In this document: positions 61,301-64,000 of the stretch, piece after piece | Position numbering within the stretch: the stretch's first letter is position 1 | Layout: each line of letters opens with the position of its first letter | Origin: Agelaius tricolor | Lineage: Eukaryota > Chordata > Aves > Passeriformes > Icteridae | Length of the DNA: 64,000 nucleotides | Assembly (NCBI GenBank): GCA_023055355.1 | Contig: JALJCS010000001.1 | Coordinates: forward strand, 21,787,881-21,851,880 | Direction: 5' to 3' | Program-made: the position numbers and the translations under genes | Notes under the pieces: generated by a model | The model's database searches: none | Seen by the model: only the letters and a program-made list of their open reading frames with translations | Told to the model about the DNA's origin: nothing

Positions 61301-61997
61301 GCCTTGTGTTGTCTAGTACGCAGGGAGTAGAACTTCACCTCTACCTTGTCTCTATGTGGAATCGTGTTCAACCACAGGCATTGCATCCTTGTGAGTTAGG
61401 CAGTATCTTGAAAATGTGGGCCACATCACACTTCTTGCAGTACAATCTTTTTCCTGGAAAAAAATTAAAATATCTATTATGTTGAAATCATCTATTCATA
61501 CCGAAATTCTTACTGCACCAAGATTATTTAGCACAGGTTTGCCTTTTATGCTATCAGTCTTCAAAAATGTGGAGGTGGAATGTAAAATTGTAAAATTTGC
61601 CAGTGGTTTCACTTGGTAGAAATAAGTGTGTCATATTTCCTCAGATAACTGCAGAAGAAGTGAGTGAGAGAATGCTGTGGCTGTGTATTGGAATTCAAAG
61701 AATGGATGGATGGGTCTAGTGGTGAATGCTGTTCCCAGAAGCATTAATGGGTTGGTGGTCCTTTCTGTTAAATCCTAGTGCAAAATCTTGAGGAGGAAGC
61801 TGGAGGAGGGGATGGTGTTTACAGAATACGAGCAGATTCCAAAGAAGAAGGCAGATGGGATCTTCACCACTGCTGCCCTGCCTGAAAACACGGAGCGCAA
61901 CCGCATCAGGGAGGTCGTTCCTTATGAGGAGAACCGAGTGGAGCTGGTGCCGACCAAAGAAAACAATACAGGCTACATCAATGCTTCACACATAAAG
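7650..61997 (+). CDS. PTPN14: PTPN14, non-receptor tyrosine phosphatase 14 (14 coding exons, 3' end outside window)
   Basis: The joined exons give 973 codons without a stop and match vertebrate PTPN14 closely from its first residues, [16 protein letters not shown]. The human protein has about 1187 residues, so roughly the last 210 are missing to the right. Residues about 20-309 form a FERM domain that targets the protein to membrane and junction partners. Residues 310 to about 905 are a low-complexity linker with PPxY motifs at 571-574 and 753-756, which in this family bind the WW domains of YAP and KIBRA, and an acidic Ser/Glu run near 715-722. The PTP domain starts at about 905. In known species PTPN14 restrains YAP (Hippo pathway) largely by binding, and dephosphorylates junction proteins. 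Intron phases are 0,2,1,0,2,0,2,0,2,0,1,0,0,0. The paralogue PTPN21 has the same layout but is a poorer match by my recollection. Confidence 0.97.
7824..14132 (+). other. PTPN14 intron after coding exon 1
   Basis: This 6.3-kb intron (GTAAGG...CTATCTAG) is AT-rich with short T-runs. It contains one 19-bp tandem duplication (13619-13656), and I recognise no transposon. Its open frames have no support as genes. Confidence 0.9.
13619..13656. repeat. 19-bp tandem duplication
   Basis: Two adjacent 19-bp units (13619-13637 and 13638-13656) differ at a single base (GGCTC versus GGTTC). This is a recent local slippage-type duplication in an intron, with no evident function. Confidence 0.85.
14133..14302 (+). 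CDS. PTPN14: PTPN14 coding exon 2 (residues 59-115, FERM F1/F2)
   Basis: The acceptor is CTATCTAG (14125-14132) and the donor is GTATGT at 14303, phase 2. The exon encodes the conserved [10 protein letters not shown] and the stretch around [17 protein letters not shown], covering the F1-to-F2 transition of the FERM domain. The last codon (Arg 115) is completed by the first base of exon 3. Confidence 0.97.
17411..17507 (-). mobile_element. CR1 LINE 3' fragment
   Basis: On the + strand the segment starts with ACAGAATGGTTGAGGTTGGAAGG and continues with the CTGCTCAGAGCAAGGTCA stretch typical of the reverse complement of an avian CR1 3' end, so the element is sense on the - strand. It is short, 5'-truncated and diverged. 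Confidence 0.65.
21437..21470. repeat. TA-rich low-complexity run
   Basis: Alternating T and A with a few interruptions, lying just upstream of the exon-like island at 21488. It is a candidate microsatellite. Confidence 0.75.
22241..22320. repeat. Long pyrimidine (T/C) tract
   Basis: About 80 bases are nearly all T and C, mostly T-runs broken by single C, and end in CCTCCTAG. This is low-complexity DNA. It also resembles a strong splice-acceptor tract, although no convincing exon follows. Confidence 0.85.
24031..24257 (-). mobile_element. CR1 LINE fragment, outer element (3' part)
   Basis: The + strand reads AGTCACAGAATCTCTCAAG at the start, then a CCAACTCCCTGCTTCTGGCAGGACTACCT-like stretch and TGAAGAATCTTTTCC. 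This is the reverse-complement order of a CR1 3' region, so the sense strand is -. It stops abruptly at GAACTTGG (24250-24257), where a second CR1 begins, and resumes near 24559. Confidence 0.8.
24258..24558 (-). mobile_element. CR1 LINE fragment inserted into another CR1
   Basis: It begins with a CAGAATAGTTTGGGTTAGAAGG-like 3' end, followed by TCTAGTCCAACCCACCTAC, GGGATGGAGCAGCCA and ACTGTAAAGAATTTCTTC. This is the reverse-complement order of a second CR1 subfamily, sense on the - strand. It interrupts the outer element and so must be younger. Boundaries are good to about 10 bases. Confidence 0.8.
24559..24624 (-). mobile_element. CR1 LINE fragment, outer element (resumed part)
   Basis: ACTTCCCCTAAGGCAGCTTC followed by CCCATTTCCTTGTGTCCTA and GTCACTAGAGGAAG continues the CR1 copy that was broken at 24257. 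Its sense strand is - and it is truncated at its 5' end. Confidence 0.65.
29003..29034. repeat. Perfect 12-bp inverted repeat with 8-nt loop
   Basis: Arm GTGTCAGGCACC (29003-29014) is the exact reverse complement of 29023-29034. The 8-base spacer is AAAGGACA. It could fold as a hairpin in DNA or RNA; pairing outside the arms is weak, so it does not look like a full microRNA precursor. Confidence 0.8.
31826..31849. repeat. Perfect 10-bp inverted repeat with 4-nt loop
   Basis: AGATGGTGTT (31826-31835) and its exact reverse complement (31840-31849) flank TATC. It is a compact hairpin with no T-tract or other associated signal. Confidence 0.75.
33200..33239 (+). other. Poly(A) signal plus genomic A-tail (possible retrocopy 3' end)
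   Basis: AATAAA at 33200-33205 is followed 11 nt later by 16 A (33217-33232), one C and six A. The spacing is what a cleaved, polyadenylated transcript shows, so this may be the tail of an inserted cDNA, with its body upstream (about 32800-33200). No coding part, target-site duplication or parent gene could be identified; a chance A-run is the alternative. Confidence 0.35.
35314..35372 (+). mobile_element. CR1 LINE extreme 3' end
   Basis: CACTAGATGATATTTAAGGTCC, then TTCCAACCCAACCCATTCTGTGATTCC, is the terminal stretch of avian CR1 in sense orientation, including ATTCTRTG-type 3' repeat units. Only about 60 bases remain; this is a strongly 5'-truncated insertion. Confidence 0.7.
35401..35460. 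repeat. GT-rich low-complexity stretch
   Basis: Imperfect GTGTGA/GTGTGT repeats span about 60 bases directly after the CR1 tail. Confidence 0.7.
37313..37358. repeat. 46-base T homopolymer abutting a splice acceptor
   Basis: An uninterrupted run of 46 T is followed by GTAG and then coding exon 3 at 37363, so it forms the whole polypyrimidine tract of that acceptor. Its true length may vary between individuals or be uncertain in the assembly. Confidence 0.95.
37363..37460 (+). CDS. PTPN14: PTPN14 coding exon 3 (residues 115-148, FERM F2)
   Basis: The acceptor TTTTGTAG ends at 37362 and the donor is GTAGGA at 37461; start phase 2, end phase 1. It encodes [17 protein letters not shown] and the helix ending in LAGLAVQ, conserved in the alpha-helical F2 lobe. 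Only the acceptor is unusual, with its giant T-run. Confidence 0.96.
37461..39604 (+). other. PTPN14 intron after coding exon 3
   Basis: A 2.1-kb intron (GTAGGA...TTCCAG). A cluster of mirrored AACCT/AGGTT units lies at 39085-39141. A 97-codon open frame at 37856-38149 has no recognisable homology. Confidence 0.9.
39085..39141. repeat. Cluster of AACCT/AGGTT inverted and direct units
   Basis: CTTTAACCTTTTTAGGTTAAACC is followed by TAAAGCTTTATAGGTTT and TTAACCTTTATAGGTT. The units pair with one another in several registers; the centre AAACCTAAAG/CTTTATAGGTTT is a near-perfect palindrome with two extra bases. No function is apparent. Confidence 0.6.
39605..39672 (+). CDS. PTPN14: PTPN14 coding exon 4 (residues 148-170, FERM F2)
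   Basis: The acceptor TTTCCAG ends at 39604 and the donor is GTGAGT at 39673; start phase 1, end phase 0. It encodes [20 protein letters not shown] followed by PM, the typical FERM F2 motif in which an acidic, aromatic stretch packs the lobe. Confidence 0.97.
41011..41160 (-). mobile_element. CR1 LINE 3' fragment
   Basis: The + strand reads AATCATGGAGTGGTTTGGGT, then TTGGAAGGGACC, a CCCCCTGCTGTGAGGAGGGA-like stretch, CTAGACCAGGCAGCTCAATG and CCCCATCCAGCCTGGTCTTG. This is the reverse complement of the avian CR1 3' end, so the element is sense on the - strand and 5'-truncated. Confidence 0.88.
42460..42478. repeat. 19-A homopolymer
   Basis: A run of 19 A. An AATAAA lies about 50 nt upstream (42405-42410), further than usual for a transcript tail, so a simple homopolymer is the better reading. 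Confidence 0.85.
42665..42735 (+). CDS. PTPN14: PTPN14 coding exon 5 (residues 171-194, FERM F2)
   Basis: The acceptor CTTACAG ends at 42664 and the donor is GTGAAC at 42736; start phase 0, end phase 2. It encodes [20 protein letters not shown] followed by RTH, a helix of the F2 lobe. Residues near the N-terminus (DWTQD) differ from the human DLALE. Confidence 0.96.
42736..44381 (+). other. PTPN14 intron after coding exon 5
   Basis: A 1.6-kb intron (GTGAAC...ATTGCAG). A short TG-repeat lies near 44325-44341. No other feature seen. Confidence 0.9.
44382..44469 (+). CDS. PTPN14: PTPN14 coding exon 6 (residues 194-223, FERM F2/F3)
   Basis: The acceptor AATTGCAG ends at 44381 and the donor is GTATGT at 44470; start phase 2, end phase 0. 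It encodes [20 protein letters not shown] followed by [10 protein letters not shown], linking the F2 lobe to the PH-like F3 lobe. Confidence 0.97.
44470..46857 (+). other. PTPN14 intron after coding exon 6
   Basis: A 2.4-kb intron (GTATGT...CTGCAG). It contains an alternating purine/pyrimidine stretch near 45621-45680 (GT/AC/TA repeats, including the palindrome GTGTATACAC) and no recognisable gene. Confidence 0.9.
45621..45680. repeat. Alternating purine/pyrimidine GT-AC-TA stretch
   Basis: GTGTGTATACACGCACACAC followed by GTAGATATATGTAC and GTATGTATAC is almost strictly alternating purine and pyrimidine. It is a degenerate dinucleotide microsatellite with some capacity for Z-DNA or cruciform. 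Confidence 0.6.
46858..46946 (+). CDS. PTPN14: PTPN14 coding exon 7 (residues 224-253, FERM F3)
   Basis: The acceptor TCTGCAG ends at 46857 and the donor is GTAAAA at 46947; start phase 0, end phase 2. It encodes [20 protein letters not shown] followed by RIGRTTVIY, the first strands of the F3 (PH/PTB-like) lobe. Confidence 0.97.
46947..48532 (+). other. PTPN14 intron after coding exon 7
   Basis: A 1.6-kb intron (GTAAAA...TCTGCAG). I see no repeats or other features of note. Confidence 0.9.
48533..48620 (+). CDS. PTPN14: PTPN14 coding exon 8 (residues 253-282, FERM F3)
   Basis: The acceptor CTCTGCAG ends at 48532 and the donor is GTAAGA at 48621; start phase 2, end phase 0. It encodes [20 protein letters not shown] followed by [10 protein letters not shown], typical of F3 strands (WxDIxNI motif of FERM proteins). 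Confidence 0.97.
48621..49284 (+). other. PTPN14 intron after coding exon 8
   Basis: The shortest intron seen (664 nt; GTAAGA...TTTAAAG). It has three CCATGG copies near 49153-49180, two forming a 9-bp inverted repeat with a 4-nt loop (49150-49171). Confidence 0.9.
49285..49367 (+). CDS. PTPN14: PTPN14 coding exon 9 (residues 283-310, end of FERM)
   Basis: The acceptor TTTAAAG ends at 49284 and the donor is GTGAGT at 49368; start phase 0, end phase 2. It encodes [20 protein letters not shown] followed by KQNKICTE, the C-terminal helix of the F3 lobe, and so completes the FERM domain. Confidence 0.97.
49368..51692 (+). other. PTPN14 intron after coding exon 9
   Basis: A 2.3-kb intron (GTGAGT...CTCCACAG). 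Its first part (about 49438-49590) is very rich in T and G on the + strand, with a 7-G run at 49483-49489. No genes seen. Confidence 0.9.
49438..49590. repeat. T/G-rich low-complexity stretch
   Basis: Long runs of T alternate with G-runs on one strand, with few A or C. The G-runs (4, 7 and 3) are too few and too far apart for a classical four-run quadruplex. Confidence 0.65.
51693..51750 (+). CDS. PTPN14: PTPN14 coding exon 10 (residues 310-329, linker start)
   Basis: The acceptor CTCCACAG ends at 51692 and the donor is GTACGT at 51751; start phase 2, end phase 0. It encodes [20 protein letters not shown], the basic, Ser/Pro-rich start of the linker. The RRxPTWSRSS context resembles phosphorylation-dependent 14-3-3 type sites, but that is inference only. 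Confidence 0.96.
51751..54963 (+). other. PTPN14 intron after coding exon 10
   Basis: A 3.2-kb intron (GTACGT...ATTTCAG). It contains the 27-bp near-palindrome at 52876-52902 and a short A-run near 53549-53561. A stretch around 54290-54530 stays open for 71 codons, but I cannot match it to anything. Confidence 0.9.
52876..52902. repeat. 13-bp perfect inverted repeat with 1-base centre
   Basis: ATGCAATACACAG (52876-52888) is followed by a single G and its exact reverse complement (52890-52902). The arms contain ATGCAAT/ATTGCAT, close to POU-octamer and C/EBP-type half-sites. In DNA it could extrude a cruciform; in RNA it would form a stem with a few central pairs opened. Confidence 0.85.
54964..55042 (+). 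CDS. PTPN14: PTPN14 coding exon 11 (residues 330-356, linker)
   Basis: The acceptor ATTTCAG ends at 54963 and the donor is GTACTT at 55043; start phase 0, end phase 1. It encodes [20 protein letters not shown] followed by ETHNSQ, matching the conserved family segment in order and length. Confidence 0.96.
55043..56693 (+). other. PTPN14 intron after coding exon 11
   Basis: A 1.7-kb intron (GTACTT...CTACACAG). A T-rich tract lies near 56148-56171. No other feature seen. Confidence 0.9.
56694..58183 (+). CDS. PTPN14: PTPN14 coding exon 12, large linker exon (residues 356-852)
   Basis: The acceptor CTACACAG ends at 56693 and the donor is GTAAGT at 58184; start phase 1, end phase 0. The frame is open for 1490 nt. 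It encodes the disordered linker. PPPY is at 571-574 (inside [12 protein letters not shown]) and PPEY at 753-756 (inside [11 protein letters not shown]), the motifs by which PTPN14 binds WW-domain proteins such as YAP. Also seen are the conserved [18 protein letters not shown] block, an acidic SSESEEEEE run, and a C-terminal Lys/Glu-rich part with [20 protein letters not shown]. Its middle (57330-57600) is much GC-richer than both ends. Confidence 0.98.
57339..57595. other. CpG-island-like patch inside exon 12
   Basis: I count 25 CpGs in about 257 bases, with mostly G or C in third codon positions. The flanking parts of the same exon use many A/T-ending codons. The patch also removes stop codons from other frames, producing long shadow frames on both strands that I do not regard as genes. 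Confidence 0.8.
58184..60611 (+). other. PTPN14 intron after coding exon 12
   Basis: A 2.4-kb intron (GTAAGT...CAAAAG). Apart from A- or T-rich stretches I see nothing in it. The acceptor lacks a pyrimidine at -3 (AAAG) and is weaker than the others. Confidence 0.9.
60612..60755 (+). CDS. PTPN14: PTPN14 coding exon 13 (residues 853-900)
   Basis: The acceptor CTTGCCAAAAG ends at 60611 and the donor is GTAAGA at 60756; phase 0 at both ends. It encodes [20 protein letters not shown] and [10 protein letters not shown], both nearly identical to human PTPN14, then a variable acidic stretch ([12 protein letters not shown]) and the conserved VPMDER just before the PTP domain. Confidence 0.95.
60756..61778 (+). 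other. PTPN14 intron after coding exon 13
   Basis: A 1.0-kb intron (GTAAGA...ATCCTAG). A CA-repeat switches strand to a GT-repeat at 61182-61205, giving a small CACACAC/GTGTGTG hairpin. Confidence 0.9.
61182..61205. repeat. Dinucleotide repeat with strand switch (CA then GT)
   Basis: CACACAC, two G, then a run of GT units. The two halves are complementary and can pair. Likely a short microsatellite. Confidence 0.8.
61779..61997 (+). CDS. PTPN14: PTPN14 coding exon 14 (residues 901-973, start of PTP domain)
   Basis: The acceptor ATCCTAG ends at 61778 and the donor is GTAAAG at 61998; phase 0 at both ends. It encodes [20 protein letters not shown], then [20 protein letters not shown] and [11 protein letters not shown]. 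This is the N-terminal part of the phosphatase domain. In most classical phosphatases the substrate-tyrosine loop reads KNRY; here it is RNRI (Ile 943), as in known PTPN14. The first residue is Cys where human PTPN14, by my recollection, has Phe. The catalytic loops lie beyond the window. Confidence 0.96.
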
Positions 61998-64000
61998 GTA
62001 AAGGCTTCCTTGAGTTTGGCTTGCCAAATGAAGGTGTGCTAAAGCTTTGTTTGCGTTTCTGGCTGCACAGCAGCATCTTCTGTACCTCAGGAAAAGGTTT
62101 CTGAAAAGGTTTAGGGTGCATTGTTATACCTTTTTGTGTCACTGTGGGTATCTCTAAAGTCTCCTATCAACTGACATGCATAAGTTGATTTGATGCTGGA
62201 GACTGGGAAGTCAATTTAGAGAGGCATCCTGGCTTTTTTGTGCCCACCTCTGCCAGCTTGTTGTGGAAGGACTTTGCTGGTTAGTGTAGAAAGAGGTGCC
62301 ATGTTTCTCAACCATCATGAGAACGCATTAGATCAGCGCCAGTACCTGCAGTGTGATAAAGCAATGTTTTAAAGTATGCACTGACCTTACCAACAAGATC
62401 CCTGCATCTCTGACTGGGAACTGCATTGAACTTCATGTTTCAAATTATGTTTTGAACAAGAAACTTCAGATTTCTTGTTAATTCAATGCAGAAATAATTA
62501 AAGATACAACCTGACTGTTTTTACAAGCATGGTCAGTTTTAACAGTGAACTATGCTCCAGTGACTGCAGATGCTTGTTTTTCTTTAAGCTTCCAGCAGTA
62601 TTTGCAAAGTCCTCTGTTGGCCTTTACTGTACCCTGAGAGAAGTAACAGAAATCCTCTGCATCAGATGACAGATATTGTTGTAAGAGAGGATTTTCTGTG
62701 TTTTCTCATTGTCAAAATCCAAATTAAAAAGAAATAATTCAAAAATAATGAATAAAACATCCTGTTAAATTAATATTTTCCTTGAGTAAAAGCCTTTTTA
62801 AAGTTTAAAGAGACTTGCTGGCCTTGGCTGTGATTTACTGTGTTAAATCCTGGTGATTCAAATCTGAATTTTTTATCTGAATAATTTCTGAACCAGGATC
62901 CTGGCAGTTTGTCACTTCTCTGCATAGCCTGGTAGGAAGCAGATACTGAGTTTTTGCATAATCAGACATTGCTATGATGATGAATTTCTGAGCCCCAAAA
63001 TTTCTACCTCATAGTAGGTGGAGAAAAAGAAGATATTCCTAAAGGATGCTATTTTCCCTGGCTAGTTTTGGGCCCACATTTTCTCTTGTGTGTTGCTGTT
63101 GGACACAGACACATCTTGTGTCCATGGAGCACCCAGGACCAGGCAGCAGTGCTTTGATGCCTGACACAGGGCCTTGGCAGGGTTTCCCTCCTGCACTTGG
63201 AGCAGCGCTTTCAGAAGCCAAGCAGATGTGCTTTTGCTTCGAAGGTGAAATTGCATCTGTGAAATTTACCTCAGCAGCATAGTGTGTGCCTGTGTTTTCA
63301 GCCCAATATTTAATTTTTAATTTCCTGCAGTTAGGGCATTAGAATGCAGTAAACATTCCAGGCATCCCATTCCTTTCAGACTATTTATGGGCCTTTCATG
63401 TCATGTGCCAGGAGGCTTGGACCAGGAGTCAGTAGACAAAGAAAACTCCTCTGTCATCCTGATAAGATCCATGCCTGGAGGATTCCAGCTCCCACTGCTT
63501 GGTCTGCAAGGCCCACAGTTTAACAATAATTCTCTGCATATTTACCATGGATCATTACTGTTAAGATACAAAGGTCATCATCTATACCAAAGAGAAAAAT
63601 AGTAATTAAATATATGAAGACTATGCACATGGTTCTTAAGAGCACTTCATCTGACTGACTGTGTCAGGTCAGTATTGACTTAAACAGCTCAGTAAGGCTG
63701 TACTAGCACTCCTCAGGGCTGTGCAGTCTGTATTAATCATCTAGTACAAGAACTTAAGAAGTCTAGCACCCTTGGTCTTGCTGTTTTTAACCATCATTCA
63801 AAAAAGAAAATGCTGCATAGTATGAAATAAAGAAAAGGAGCTGTTGTAGAGGGTAAAACAGTTTTCAGTGAAGTGAGAAACTTGTTATCATACAAAAACT
63901 ATGTTATTTACAGGTGTAAAACCCCAAGCATCTCAGATTAATAAACAGTTGTTTGACTAATAAATAAATTGATTTTATTTCTGAGAATGTATTCAAAGAC
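61998..64000 (+). other. PTPN14 intron after coding exon 14 (continues past window)
   Basis: The donor is GTAAAG at 61998. No further exon matching the next PTP-domain segment (expected to continue VVVGGAEWHYIATQG or similar) occurs before 64000. I saw no repeat or RNA gene here. Confidence 0.85.

Overview
This is a vertebrate nuclear window, most likely from a bird. It holds 14 protein-coding exons of one gene on the + strand, PTPN14 (tyrosine-protein phosphatase non-receptor type 14). The bird call rests on several CR1 LINE fragments with the typical avian 3' end, on the absence of any recognisable SINE, and on fairly compact introns. No second gene could be established, and I saw no rRNA, tRNA, CRISPR array, virus or bacterial-type operon.

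Layout. Positions 1-7497 are non-coding, probably the end of the first intron (the usual distal promoter is not recognisable), with a CpG-dense patch just before the start-codon exon. The first coding exon (ATG at 7650) is preceded by a short 5' UTR carrying an upstream ORF. Coding exons follow at 7650-7823, 14133-14302, 37363-37460, 39605-39672, 42665-42735, 44382-44469, 46858-46946, 48533-48620, 49285-49367, 51693-51750, 54964-55042, 56694-58183, 60612-60755 and 61779-61997. All visible splice sites are GT-AG. The exons join in one open frame of 2919 nt (973 codons) with no stop. The gene runs off the right edge: the rest of the phosphatase domain, including the WPD loop and the Cys-x5-Arg active-site loop, lies beyond position 64000.

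Protein logic. Residues about 20-309 form the FERM domain (exons 1-9). Residues 310 to about 905 are a long, mostly disordered linker, dominated by one 1490-nt exon that holds two PPxY motifs (571-574 and 753-756) for WW-domain partners such as YAP, plus an acidic run. The PTP domain starts in exon 14.

Items worth a second look are all modest. They are the uORF in a better start context than the main ATG; a 46-T run immediately before the exon 3 acceptor; a CpG-island-like patch inside exon 12; one CR1 inserted into another; a possible retrocopy 3' end in intron 2; phase-compatible exon-like islands in intron 2; and two near-perfect inverted repeats longer than chance predicts. I found no convincing new biological system.
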